Notes: generated from the sequence alone by a model not told the origin. Numbered from the stretch's first letter, positions 23,070 to 34,987 are shown. The stretch: 64,000 bases of DNA from Xiphophorus maculatus (GCF_002775205.1 NC_036458.1:806983-870982); one strand, 5' to 3'. Made by a program: numbers and translations.

Positions 23070-26000
23070 CCCAGAGCGGCCCCTCCATGGAGAACCGGGC
23101 CAGCATCATGGCCGCCTCTGCCTGATTGGAGGACGAGCGGCCTCATCGGCCAATCAGGTGCAGCCGGAGGTGTGGGGAGGCGGGGCTTAATGCCAACAAA
23201 CAGGGTGATGTAATGAGGTCACTGCAGTGACACACTCTGGTCAGATGACACGGTGACCTAAAATCTGTTTGTTGTCATGGAGACGGAGGGCGAAGAGGAG
23301 GAGGGGGGTCAGATTAGAAGGCTGGTTCTGGTTCTGAAGGCGGCCGGACTGGAACCTTTATGTTGCTGGGAAGAAATCAGAAATAGCCTGTTTAAAGCTG
23401 CAGAACTGAACACTAACAGAACCGGAACCAGAACTCTCTGTTGGACGGATCAGAACCTGAACGCATTGCAGAACCTCCAGTGAATTCACCCGTCATAGTT
23501 CCCACAGAGAACTGGAAACGTTTACGATTCAGTTCAAAGGCCTCATCTGTGAACAGATTCCCGACTCCGAACAGATTCCCGACTCGACTCCGGACTTTGG
23601 ATCGTTTCTCTTTCCTCCGCCATGATTATTCCTCTTCCATCAGCTGGCTCTGCTTCAGGATGAGCAGCAGCGCCCTCTGCTGGATGGAGGTCAAAATAAC
23701 AGAAAATCTAAATGGACTTTAATCAAAGGGAACAGATTTAATCTAACACGTGGACTATCCTCACACACACACACACACATCACGGTCTGTTTTCTTCACA
23801 CACACATACAACCTGTAAATTTTATCTGCCATTATTTATCTTGTATTATATTATATACATATATAATCCATTCCCTAACATTCTTATATATTCTGTATAA
23901 TCTGTGCATATAGCTCCCATATTTATATTTATACACACTATATCTCTTGCTATAACCCCTTATAGTCCATACATACATAGTCTTGTACATCTGTAAATAA
24001 ATATCTATATCTCATAGAGCACTTCTGGATAGATGCAAACTACATCTCGTTGCTTGTACTTGTGACAGTGCAATGACAATAAAGTTGAATTCTATTCTAT
24101 TCTAAACTGTTTTTGACCATTAATTTGTTAGCATCGCTGTTAGCATCACTGTGCTTCAGGGATTGGTCTGAGTCCTGAGGGGCGGGGCTTGTTGCCGGGC
24201 TCTGTGTGGTGTGGGGGCTGTTGTTCTGAGGTTCTGACCCGTCTGGTCTCTGTCCTGCAGACCAGCTGAAGTCCGTCATGGAGCAGGTCCTGGCCTTCGC
24301 GCTGCGTGAGCTCACCAAGATTGTGGAGGCGTCGTTCGACGACCTGCTGCTGGAGATCACCAAGATGGAGGCGGAGCAGCAGCAGCTGGAGGACAAGCTG
24401 GGGCGGAGCTCCGAGCGAGAGGGCGGGGACAAGCCCCGAGGGGGTGGGGGCAGGAGGCGGGGCTCCATCAACGACTCGGTGTCGCCCAGTGGCTCCGAAG
24501 ACACCCGGGAGGAACCGGCCGAGGAGTCCAAAGGGACGGCGCCGGCAGACGGTGAGTGATCCGCTCCTATTGGTCCACTGGTTCTGATCGGGTCTGATCT
24601 GGTCTGATCGGGTCTATTAACCCTAACATGAATGCCCCCCACAGACCCGGAGCCCCTCCCGGTCCCTCCTCCCGCCCAGGACTGGGTTCCCATCCTGGAC
24701 AAGGTGTTCGGTCAGAAGTGGTGCAGCGCCGTCTGGCCCATGAAAGCTCAAGGTGGAGACAGTCGCCGCGGTGATGGGCCGGGTCCCAGCGAGGGCGGGG
24801 GTCACCATGGCGACCTCGTCTCCTCCACCTCGGTGATCCTGCAGCCCTCGCCCTCGTCCCCCCAGCAGGATCCCCGCTGGACGCCCCTGGAAGACATGGA
24901 GGTGTTTTCTCCCGACGACGACGAAGCAGCTGACGGCCAGAGCAACGCCGCCGCCGTTGCGCCCACGCCGGGGCCCATATCCACCCCGGGGCCCCCGCTG
25001 AGCCCGTCAGGTGAACACTGGACCAACTGGTTACATATATTTCATTCATTAAATGAAAAACATTTACTTAGACTTAGCATTGCTTATTAATTCAGGTTTT
25101 CTTTAAAACATTTGGATTTTTTAAGACTTTATAGTTGGTGTTCAGCAGTGATGGTATAGTTACTTTGAAAAAGTAACTTTAATCGGATTACTGATTACTC
25201 CTTGAAAAAGTAACTTAGTTAGATTACTGACTACTTGATTTGGAATTAAAAGTAACTTTTTTTAGTTACTTTCAGCAGCTGCTAACAACAACGCTGTGAA
25301 AATGACATTGATCTTTGCCAATATTCAATTGTAAGTTATTTTATAATGTAACATCAACAATGTGTCTCCACTGATGACGTTGAACTGAAGGGGAGATTTT
25401 TTAATGGTTACAGTACAAATAAATAAATAAATAAATAAAATACGGTCGCATAGAAACGGCGATCACTCGACAAGACGCATAAAGGAAATCAATTTAAATT
25501 CCAAAAGAAAATAGAAACGCAAAATGATTTTGATAAGTAACTGTAGTCTGACTACTGGATATGAAATAGGAAAACTGGTTACTGAAAAAAGTGGTGCGAC
25601 GTCAGTAACACGTTACGCAGTAACTATCTGGTAATTAATATCTGGTGTTCAGATATTAACACATAATTATCAAGTGATATTTTCACATTTTCTGTCAACT
25701 TTAAACATTTTTTAACTCAAAAACACGACGAGCCGCTGGATGAATAACTGCTGAGCTCCCAGCCACCTGGGTTTCCATATTTACACATTTTAAAGTTATT
25801 ATTTAAATTTTAATGCCATAATTAAAAGAATAAAAGCCATAATTTAGAGAATACGTCATAATGTTGTTTTGTGTTTCTAAGTCATAATTGTGAGATTAAA
25901 AGTAAATTCTGAGTTTTGAAGTAAGATTTATTTTAATTGTAAATACAACTGTGCAACTCATATTTATAACTTTTTGTTTTTTTAATTTCATTTCTTTCAA

Positions 26001-27059
26001 AACCTCGAACAATATTTTACACTCATTAATTTATCAAATATCTAGTGACTTGGAAAATTAGACCCAAAAACTCTGAATATTCTGCTAATTCAATTCATAT
26101 GTAGTAAATAAAAATGTCAAAAATTAAAATGATAAAAATAACAAAAATATGTAAAAAATATTAGAGTAGTTTATAAATTTAAAATGTCATAAATAATTAT
26201 TTAAATTAAAGCAATTTTGAATCCAACATTTTTCAGTTGAATAAGAAAAGATAATTTAAAAAAATACATTTATAGAAAATATTAATAATAACTTGTGGTT
26301 CAAACAGTTTTTTCTTTTTTGAATAATCTTTTAATAAATGACCATAAAAACTTCTTTAATAAAACTGTAAACAAATTAAGCAAAATACTGCAAAATGTCA
26401 GGATATTATTTGAAATAAAAACCACTTTATTGATCCAAAGGAAATGAAATGTCGTAACTCATGTTTAGTGTCTGTCGCCCTCTGGTGGCCGATGGATCTT
26501 CAACTGTGACCTCTGACCCCTCAGGCCGCTGCTCCTCTGCCTCCATGCTTCATCGCCTCCTCACGCTGCCGTCTCAGCTGCTGGACGAAGACGACGAAGA
26601 CGCCGCCGCCAAGGAGACGCTCATCGCCCTGGCAACCAACGGCAGCAGCGACCAGCGGGACGACACGGAGCCGACGGTCCGGGGCGAGGAGGACGAGGAG
26701 GAGGAAGAGGAAGAGGAGGAGGGGGACAAAGGGAGGAAGGTGAGGAAGAGGAGAAGCGGCTGGTTCTGGTTCTGGTCAGGTGACGCTCTCTCTCTCTCTC
26801 TCTTGTTTGGCAGAAGAAGCGGCGGCGCGTTTGGTCGGAGTGCGAGGAGTGCGGCCGGCGGTTCAGTCGCATGTCGCTGCTGAAGGCGCACCGCCAGACG
26901 CACGCCGCCGGCGACTCGGCCGCCGCCGACACGTCGTCATCGTCGTCACCGCCGGCCGGCGCCGCCTCGCCGCTGCGCTGCTCCGAATGCGGCAAGAGGT
27001 TCTCGTCCAACACCAGGCTGCACAGCCATGTCCGGACCCAGCACCCCAACCAGTCCTGA
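18943..27059 (+). CDS. Two-finger C2H2 zinc-finger protein with duplicated N-terminal helical module (5 exons)
   Basis: Predicted exons: 18943-19321, 24261-24551, 24645-25010, 26525-26739, 26814-27059, all with GT/AG borders and matching phases (1, 1, 1, 0), giving 498 residues. Residues 13-58 (QLESVLEQVVQLAVQEISK) and 128-173 (QLKSVMEQVLAFALRELTK) are two copies of the helical module found at the start of many fish zinc-finger proteins. A serine/proline-rich, acidic middle follows, with a long Glu run near residues 395-410. Two fingers close the protein: C427-C430-H443-H447 and C473-C476-H489-H494, after a basic KKRRR. They are joined by a 25-residue Ala/Ser/Pro linker, not the usual TGEKP. 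Likely a nuclear DNA-binding regulator; targets unknown and no gene name can be assigned. The start codon is the first ATG in its frame and sits just before the module. Confidence 0.85.
19341..19429. repeat. (AC)n microsatellite
   Basis: About 40 AC dinucleotides beginning 20 bases after the exon 1 donor of the two-finger zinc-finger gene. Confidence 0.95.
20226..21341. repeat. 35-bp CpG-rich satellite (about 32 copies)
   Basis: The unit contains ccatctttactgccgtaaac followed by ggagcgcagcgtcgg or ggagcgccgcggcgg. Every unit has an inverted repeat TTTAC-tgcc-GTAAA and a CCATCTT core with GGC/GGCGG ahead of it. It lies in intron 1 of the two-finger zinc-finger gene. A lone, related unit is at 664-690. 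Variants (gtcga, gtcca, catatt, gacgc) are interspersed, with a block of alternating 'gccgcggcggccatattt' and 'gcagcgtccaccatcttt' units around 20880-21150, a higher-order pattern. Confidence 0.93.
22825..22925 (+). mobile_element. SINE-like fragment
   Basis: Contains GGTTCGATTCC (22834-22844), a perfect tRNA B-box match, followed by 'agcttcctactgggcactga' and a tail 'aagttcagtccatttccc'. It shares its body and tail with the copy at 5733-5945. It is short and probably 5'-truncated. Confidence 0.5.
22999..23064. repeat. (AC)n microsatellite
   Basis: About 32 AC dinucleotides within intron 1 of the two-finger zinc-finger gene. Confidence 0.95.
23820..24095 (+). mobile_element. Probable retroelement 3' end with (ATTCT)n tail
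   Basis: An AT-rich stretch that ends 'gacagtgcaatgacaataaa' and then 'gttgaattctattctattct'. An AATAAA just before a short pentamer tail is how several fish non-LTR elements end. No coding part is present, so the class is not assigned. Confidence 0.4.
25011..26524 (+). other. Intron 3 of the two-finger zinc-finger gene
   Basis: Runs from GTGAAC at 25011 to CCCCTCAG at 26524. The first third holds an inserted repeat (25146-25642); the rest is AT-rich, with no exon-like sequence and no recognisable gene. Confidence 0.7.
25146..25642. mobile_element. Nonautonomous transposon-like insertion (agttacttt family)
   Basis: The block begins with 'agttactttgaaaaagtaac' type sequence and ends with 'gtaacacgttacgcagtaac'. 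The ends are loosely inverted (…atagttac / gtaactat…). A 10-bp direct repeat TGGTGTTCAG flanks it at 25136-25145 and 25643-25652. 'Agttactttgaaaagtaact' repeats are abundant in fish genomes. The class is not settled: the flanking repeat is slightly longer than the 8 bp expected for hAT elements. Confidence 0.55.
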
Positions 27060-30000
27060 GGCTTTTACTTTGAAAGGCAGCAGGAAGTGGGATCAGCGAG
27101 GCCCGTTTACCTCGGAACCAGAGCAGAGTTCTGGTCGTGGAAACCGTGTCCGCCTGATTCTGCAGCCAGAAGGAACTTTTCATGAACCTTTTTAGGGTTT
27201 AAAGCAGAAGAATTTAACTAAGGGAACCAGAACCAGAACCAGAGGTCCAGATCCGGGGCGTCCGGTACTGAGCTGCAGCTACCGTCAGGACGACAGAACG
27301 GTTAGTCTGCGCCCGATTTTACCAGAATTTCTCTTTCTGACGAAGCAAGAAAATAAGACGAGGTTCTGAGAACTTCCCGACCAGAACCAGAGCCACTTGG
27401 ACTTTGGGTTTTACAGGAAACCAGAGAGGACCTCTGATGTGCAGGACTCAGAACTTTAATTCATTTAGAGATCATCTTGTTGAATTTCTCACAATCGGAA
27501 CCAACCGGACCCAGAGACCGAGGCCCTCTTCTTCTTCTTCTCCTCCTCGGTGTGTAAATTAGTCCTCCAGGTGGACAGGAAGTGACCTCACGCTCTGAGG
27601 CTTCCCGCCGCCTGACACTTTGTTTGGCTCCTCATGACGGATCAGAACCGGGCTTTCTAAGTGCCACCGGACTCTTCCTGGTTACTCTCCTGGCCGGCGT
27701 GGTTCCCTGACCCCCGCTCTACTTCCTGTCGGCCATGTTGCTTCAGATGTTTACAGAGAGGAGCCGGTCGGTCCGCGGCGGCATCAGATCGTCACTGCCA
27801 GCAAGATTTCAAGTCAAAACGAGCCGTTTGCTTTTCCCTCCCTGCTGAGTGGAAAAATCAAACGTCAGAGTATTAAAAGAAATAAAATTATAACAGAAAA
27901 CTAAACAGTAATGGAAAAATTAATTCAAAGTTTTAGCACTTAAATTAGATGGATGACCAGAAAAGCACTTAGTGTTTTATAAGATATTACTAAGAATTAT
28001 GCTTAAAATTAAACATTTCATATAAAAAAAATTTATGCAAAAAACTTTTCAACCATTTTAAGATGCAATAAAATAAGAAAATGCGAATTTCATTTAAAAC
28101 AATTAAATTCAATATTGAACTTTTTTTTAAATACTAAAAAATATTAATGCAAAAATTATTCATTTGATAAATTATGAAAATATTCATACAATTATAGTGA
28201 AAGAAACATTTTTAAAAAGATATAAAGCAAATTTTAATTATTTAAAAAACAAAGATCAGAAAGAAAAACCCTGAAATTTGCACTTTTAATTTGAAAGCGA
28301 TTGATTTTAGTTCTTTTAAATATTGAAATGACAGACGTTGAGCTTCATATTAATTTATTTCTTTTATTCGAGTTTTTGCTGTGGCACAAAAATCATGAAT
28401 ATTTTACATTTAACTATAATATTTTAAGAAATTTTGATTTTATTTGTGGATGCAGAAAATGTCCTGTTGCTATGAGCGACTCAATTATCCTGGAGTGATT
28501 TTCCTGCCTGAAATCAGATTTTTAATAGTTTTTATCTGGGAGGATCAGCTGACAGATTGATCTCACGGTTCTCGGTTCTTCTCGTAAACACCGACTCTGT
28601 TTTTATCCTTTCGTTTCTCGCCTCGTGATGAAGCTCCTGGTTTCTAATCGAAGATGAAGGTCAGGATCTGCAGAGCGTTTTCGGTTTGGTCTCCGCCAAC
28701 CTGCCGTGTAAAAAAAAAAAAAAGAAATAAAAAACCTTGTTTGGGGTCAATTTTACCGTTTATTTTCCCGGTTTTGCTTCGCTGACATCCGAACTTCTGC
28801 GAACGCCACATGTTCGGTTGGACCGACTCGTTTGCACTCTCAGCCTCCACCGTGTTCACATACCTCATTTTTTACAAGTGTTTCTGTGTCCAAACAGACC
28901 CGATTACCTCAGATGTACAGCGCTGATATTCGGCTACGTCGAAGTGGATTTTCTTGGAGTTTTTTAAAGCAAATCGTTTGTTGTTTCTGTTTGGGTGCGT
29001 GTCAGAAAATCACACGAGAACCTGAAGCTGTTTGGTAAAAAACAAATATTTAAATGTTAGAATATGAGGGAGTACAAATATTTATTAATTTGCTCTTGGT
29101 AGATTTATTGACAGGATTCGACCAAATAGATTTTTAAATCTGAAGGAAAATTAGTAGAAATGTACGGAAGCTTTTAACTGCCAGAACTTGGATATAAATG
29201 TTGCCGTTTTACTGTCGCAACATTTACTTAGAGGAAAATATTTTGATTTTTATCAGATATAAATCTAACGAGGTTTTTAAATCATCTTATTAATGTGCGA
29301 AAGTTTTCTCCTTTCAATGTGTTTTGCATGTTGTTAAAACAAATGTTTTATTTAAATTTTATCAAACTTTTAGTCTTGAGGGAAAAAAGCATTTAGATTC
29401 CAAAAAATTAATAACTATTAATCTAATCTGTATAGTAAAAAAATCTATTTCTAAGGAAAGCAAAGTTTCTGTGATTAATTATAATTTTTAATTTATAGGC
29501 TGATTGATTTTTTTAATATTTTAAATGAAATTATTTTAGTTGCACTCACCTTCCATACTTAATATTTGGTTTATAAATAAACTTAAATATCACAAAGATT
29601 TTTCATATAATTTTGGGAATTAAAATAATGAAAGTAAAATGTTAAACACTTTAATTTGAGAAAGAAGAGAATCATGTAAAATGCCCCCAACAATATGAAA
29701 TAAGTTGATAATTTTCACCATGAAAGGTTTCTTGATGCGTTTCTTTTACCGAACAGCTTCAGTTCAGCGTTCTGATCCGGTTTCGGATCAGGAGAACTGG
29801 AACCAGGTGAGCGTTACCTGGAGGTTACCTGGTGTCCTCCAACAGCCGCTGTGATCATGTGACCTCTTGAACCAATCACTGCTCCTCCTGTCATGTTTAC
29901 AAAGCCATGAGAGAGAAATGCACCCGTGTGGAAATTAAAACATCGGAGCGATCTGTTATCCAGACTGTTTTACTATCAACATATTCCCAATGTAAACCAA

Positions 30001-30930
30001 CATTTAGGAACATTTTAACATAAAGTTTGATTGATCTGATGTAATATTTCAGAGATAAAGCAATAATTCAGGTATTGGAACAATTCAGTCAGATTTAAAG
30101 TTTGAGATTTCCCCAGTTGAGCTGATTTCCAGCGGGTGCGCGTCTCTCCGTCCGACGTTTCTAAAGGAGGCTGGGCACCGTGACGTCGGGTTCACGTCGT
30201 CCTCTGAGGCGCATCCAGACGCCGTGAACGTGTACATATCAGCTGTTTTTGTTGTTTTATTTGAAGAGAAAACCATGTTACTGTTGAACCTCCGGCAGCG
30301 AGCGCCGAGGCGTCTAAAAAGGTCAGCTGAGCAGGAGCGGACAGACGGACGGACTCTGGGGTTCCTCAGGGATTGACTCTCGGTCCTCCTGATGTTCGAT
30401 GTGGGGGAGAAAGGGACGTTTTTAAATATCTTTAATTTGATTTTTTTTTTTCTTTACAGAACTATCTGTTTTTATTAATGCAGCCAAACGTGACTGATGT
30501 TCATATTCTTATGGATTTCCTCGTTGTTTTTGTACTTCGGACATCTTGTTTCTACTTCCTGTATGATGTCGATGAACTGTGTTTGACAAAGAAAGTTCAT
30601 CTCTGTGTTTGTTTGGATTTGATGCAATACTTTTATAAAATATAGCGTGTTTTTTGTAATTCTGATGAATCGATGTAAACGTTTCTTCAGTCTGAACATG
30701 AGTGATGAAGAGCATGGAGCCTTCAGCCTTCATCAGAAGAAATGCAGACCAATCATCAGTTGTTTTAATTCATGCTCTGTGTCTGTTATTTAACTGGTGA
30801 TGTGATGATGATGATGATGAAGGCCACGGTGGAGGTGTTTTTGTTTCGTTTCTAATATTTCTGACCTGTTTTAGTCGATGAGACCGGGTACTTTTAATGT
30901 AAAAATCTAAATAAATGTTCCCAACCACAC
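27060..30930 (+). other. 3' UTR (possibly long) of the two-finger zinc-finger gene
   Basis: No gene is seen after the stop at 27057-27059. Canonical AATAAA signals occur at 27881-27886 and at 30910-30915; the second lies in a UTR-like stretch just before a different dispersed repeat begins near 31.0 kb. The 3' UTR is therefore either about 0.85 kb or about 3.9 kb. The AT-rich middle, 27.9-29.7 kb, holds nothing recognisable. Confidence 0.4.
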
Positions 30931-30999
30931 ATCGCAGCCTGCTGGCTTTTAGTTCCGTCATCAGGGTTTAGCTACTGAAATATCTTGAATATTTGAAAT

Positions 31000-32140
31000 A
31001 GTTGGAAGAAATTTAAATATAACTAAATATGGAGCGATCAATCAAAAGAAAATGGTCTGAAATGGAACTTTGTCAAAACTGAATTTCTTCAAAGTGTTCA
31101 CCAAACTGACGGCAAAATCAAGACCGGAAAGTTCAAATACTTTGACTCCCTACTCATCAATGAGCGGACTCACTCCGCTTTAGTCCAAATCCTGCCCGTT
31201 TGTCTAGTCAAAGTCTGGTCTGCATAGTGAGGTGTGAACGCTATCTGACCTCTGACCTCTGGTTTCCAAACCTCAGTCTGGGTCCGGTTGAAGAGAACTC
31301 TGGTTTGGTTTGAAACCATATGTAAACGCCAGAAACCGCTCCAAAAGCAGGAAGTGGACTACAGCGCAGGGCATTCTGGGTAAATACAACCAAAGCTAAC
31401 ATGCTAGCCTAGCACTAGCAGCAGAAATGGCTCCTGGTCTTCAGCCAAAGACTAAAGAGAAAAATCTGACGCCTCCATCTTGTTTCCATCTGGTGAAACA
31501 GGAAGTTGCTCTCAGTGTCTTCAGAGGTTTTTGTGTGGTTTCCTTCAGTGGTTCTTGGTGCAGCGCCCCCACAGGCCAGGAGGGGAACAGGTTGGTTTGA
31601 CTCAGAACCACAGCAGCTGGAGGTGGAGCAGATGATGGAGTTCTGTTTCCAGTAGAACCGGGTCGACCGGACCATCAGGAGGGAAACAGTCTTAGAGACC
31701 AGTGTGAGTTTATGGCCTGCTGTCCAGCAATAAAGAAAGACCAGCAGGCTGCACCATGTAACCTGCTGGATTGTTGCTCGAGCTGAACGAGGAAGAGAGA
31801 CGAAGACTCTAGTTTCTCCAATCACTGTCAGGATGAGCGAAGTCCGGCTGTGTTGGCCACCATGCTCGTTATGATGAGTCTCTGGTGACAACGGCACTTA
31901 GTCTCAAACCCGAAGGAAAACGATCAGGTTGGCGCCCAGAGAAACGCTGGCGATGGAGCCACCGTGCCGCGGACCCGGATGAACCGGCTCTCTGAGGATC
32001 CAGACCCAGAACGAGGCGGTTTGGTGAAGAACAAACACTGAAAAGATCCAGAGTTTTTCCTCCGTGAATCATCAACAGGTTTCCAGTTAACGAACCGGCG
32101 CTGGACCTTTGTTTGGATCACTGAGCACGCTCAGGGGCCC
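31000..32140. repeat. Dispersed repeat; part present in inverted orientation at 63725-64000
   Basis: The stretch 31330-31607 is nearly the reverse complement of 63725-64000: both contain the 'caagatgg'/'ccatcttg' word, 'gctcctggtcttcagccaaa' and 'ctggtgaaacaggaagttgc' or their complements. The second copy runs off the right edge. This is an interspersed element of unknown class; the short frames inside it have no recognised domain. Confidence 0.7.
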
Positions 32141-32399
32141 TGGGGTCAGAGGGCAATGATGGTAATCTTAGCTTGAAAGACAGATGTAAAAAGAACTGAA
32201 ACAATCAGAAACTTTTGCTCCTGTAAACCTGAGTTATTGTATAAAAACTGACAAAGGAAATGGGAATAAAGTATTAGCACATAATATTAATGTCATTATT
32301 TAAATTAAAGCTAAGATTGAATTAATAAAACTAATAATTCAATATTAATAAAGAAGTTAATTATTTAAACGCTAATATAACTAAAAACATTCTGAAATG

Positions 32400-32900
32400 T
32401 GTTTGGTTCCCTTAAGAAAACAAACATATCTTTGGGACGTAGTGACGTCAGATAATTGCCTCGCGCCCTGGCTGCCCCGGCTCAGCGGGGCGCGTGCTGC
32501 TCCTCATTCATTCACTAATTCAAATTAGCACATCGGCGCGTGCAGTCGGAACAATGGAGATCAAAAGGCAGAGCGCGAGATGACTGCGCGTACCCGCTGT
32601 GCGCGCGCCCTCACAGCTGTACCCACCTACTGGCGCCGTTGTCATGGTGACCCAGATACCCGCCTGAACGGGTATGTGTGTGCACGAGCGGGAGGAAGGA
32701 GGGAGGAAAGGAAGGTATGAAGGAAGGAGGGAGGGGAATTAGTCAGTGAAAGAGGAGGAGAAGAAGGAGGAGGAGGAGGAGAGGGTGTTCTGCCGAGGTG
32801 GACGTGGCGGGTCCGGAGGACTGAGCTACCGCAGCTGAGGGGAAGCCGAACCGAACCGAGCAGAACCAGGATAGCGGACCATGAAGCGGGCCACCCGCAG
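32400..32900 (+). promoter_or_regulatory. Promoter of the eight-finger zinc-finger gene
   Basis: A GC-rich block with a perfect CRE palindrome TGACGTCA at 32443-32450, then a purine-rich GGA tract (32690-32785). It precedes a strong donor at 32901. No TATA box. CRE sites make cAMP/CREB-type control plausible. Confidence 0.5.
32700..32900 (+). other. Probable noncoding first exon with short upstream reading frame
   Basis: The 5' limit is unknown. The exon ends in CCACCCGCAG followed by GTAAGAG, a near-ideal donor. ATG at 32881 opens MKRATR. Joined to the acceptor at 36688 (after a long pyrimidine tract, CCCCCTGCAG), the frame continues six codons, RLVPVR, and stops at TGA. This would be a 12-codon upstream frame ahead of the real start at 36903. 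The join is an inference from splice signals only. Confidence 0.45.
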
Positions 32901-34474
32901 GTAAGAGCCTCCCTCTCCGGGGATTTCCCTCTCCCCAGCACCGAGCCGCGGAGTTCCGCTCGGTTCGGAGCCTGTTAACGGTCTGACGGAGGACCGGGCC
33001 GCCGCTCGTGTCGCCCCCGGTTCTGTGGCTTCGTGTCGGGGTGTCAGCCGGTCTCTGCTGCCCGCAGCCTGCCTGTGGGACGCATAAAGCGGCCAGGCAG
33101 CCTGAAGGAGGCCGCTGTGTCTCCTCCTGCGGCCGCCTCACTCTCACTTTCTGCGGGATGCTAGCTGCAGCTAGCCCCGCTGGTTCGCCGTAAACAAGAT
33201 GGCCACTGGCTAGCTGCTAGCTGCTAGCGGCTAACAGCTCGGCCCTGCTGGTGCGGCTGCAGAGCGACTCCCTCCGCAAACAGCAGCAGCTTTCTACCGC
33301 TGTCTGGAGGCGGAGAAAGAGCCGCCACCGGGAGGAGGTCACGGCAGCGGTGCGTGGGCCGGTGTGCGTGAGCCTGCGTGGCTGTGTGACAGCAGACAGG
33401 TAACGGTCAGCGCCTCCGGGTCACTTCCTGGTCCTGTAAAACTGGAATTTGATTAGGGTATTTCCAGGGCCGGATAAGTGAGGACAAAAGAAAAACATTT
33501 AAATTCCCAGACGTTTGTTTAAACAATAAGAAAAACCTGGAGGTTCAGAAATGAGTGAAAAAGAGAAATTCCCTTCAGATTTATGTTGGGACCATCTCAG
33601 CCTTCATCAGCTGGTATCAGCTTGACCTTTGACCCTGGTACCAGTTCAGTCCTTCCATCATCACCAGGAAATCTGACCCGGGACTCGATGGACACCTGGA
33701 GCTGCTCCATCCCATTTTTTGACCCAAGTTTTCCTCAGACTGAACTGAGGGAGTAAAACAGCAACCAAACGTCCAGAAACAGCGAAGACCTTCTGGACCC
33801 ACTTTGAGTTTAATATGAATATTATTTCTACCAGTCAGCTTCAGAGGGACTCCGTTGGCCTGAATGGATTTACTTGGCTTCATAATATAACGGCTCAAAA
33901 TTTCATCCATGCTGTCCTTTGGTGGCCATATTAGAGGAATTATTATCCAAATTATCACAGCTTTTGAAAGCACTGATGACGAGGAAAATGTCTGTAAATT
34001 GTAATTGTTCTTGATGCATTTGTGGTGAAAGAATGTGAACAGAATTTGGTTTAATTGTGACAATAATCTCTGACAGGTGAAGCCAAACCTGCCAAGATTT
34101 TTGATTTTTCTCTTCCTTTCTTCTACATCAGCTTCGTTAAGTTTGTGAGGTTTTTACTCACCGTATGGAACCGATAAATATTAGATATTTAGAAACTGCT
34201 GTTTATTTCCATCTTGATGTTGTTTGTGTTTGTGGAGGGGTTTGGTCATGTGACAGTGATGCAGCGTTGCATTGTGGGTAGTTTGGAGCAGAGATGCAAT
34301 ATTAGTGATGTGGTCGACTTTTCGTTTGGAAAATATATCCGTTCCAGTTTATAGTAGAAATATTAACATTGGCCCAAATAAGAGCTAAATCAATAAGAGC
34401 TAAATCAGTAAGAGCTAAGTTAATGCGGCGTAATGCAGTTATCTGTTCCTCTTCCAGATGTGGAACTAAAACTG

Positions 34475-34650
34475 ATAGTTTCCAAAGCGCCTGCAGTCTG
34501 AACGTCGCCGTTTATCCAACTTTTACGTAGCTGACGGGAAACGGGCGTCAAAATTCTGCAGCAGAAGAAGACAGATGATAAATCTGGATGTAAACAACGT
34601 CCGAAAATGATGGAAGCAGCCCGAGTCAGTGAACGCATCACTTCCCAGCC
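34475..34650. repeat. Dispersed repeat copy B
   Basis: Resembles 330-510: shares 'cctgcag', 'agaagaagacagatg' with 'taaatctgga', and the 'gagtcagtgaacgcatc' end. The last 29 bp of this copy is the first unit of the satellite that follows. Confidence 0.55.
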
Positions 34651-34987
34651 CGAGTCAGTGAACGCATCTTATCCCAGCCCGAGTCAGTGAACGCATCTTA
34701 TCCCAGCCCGAGTCAGTGAACGCATCTTATCCCAGCCCGAGTCAGTGAACGCATCTTATCCCAGCCCGAGTCAGTGAACGCATCTTATCCCAGCCCGAGT
34801 CAGTGAACGCATCTTATCCCAGCCCGAGTCAGTGAACGCATCGCTTCCCAGCCCGAGTCAGTGAACGCATCGCTTCCCAGCCCGAGTCAGTGAACGCATC
34901 GCTTCCCAGCCCGAGTCAGTGAACGCATCTTATCCCAGCCCGAGTCAGTGAACGCATCTTATCCCAGCCCGAGTCAGTGAACGCATC
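34617..34987. repeat. 29-bp satellite (about 13 copies)
   Basis: Unit: cagcccgagtcagtgaacgc followed by atcttatcc or atcgcttcc. Copies are nearly identical, with only the last seven bases varying (cttatcc, cgcttcc, cacttcc), which points to a recent amplification. It grows directly out of dispersed repeat copy B. Confidence 0.93.

Larger units (their letters stand above)
19322..24260 (+). other. Intron 1 of the two-finger zinc-finger gene
   Basis: A 4.9-kb intron from GTGAGC at 19322 to the acceptor TCCTGCAG at 24260. It is packed with repeats: an AC run (19341-19429), the 35-bp satellite (20226-21341), a SINE-like piece (22825-22925), another AC run (22999-23064) and a retroelement-like tail (about 23820-24090). 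The rest is unremarkable, with many CAGAACC/GGTTCTG words. Confidence 0.75.

Noticed and set aside
33617-34063. 148-codon minus-strand frame in intron 1 of the eight-finger gene
   Set aside because: No recognisable domain, no splice context; probably a chance frame or old repeat.
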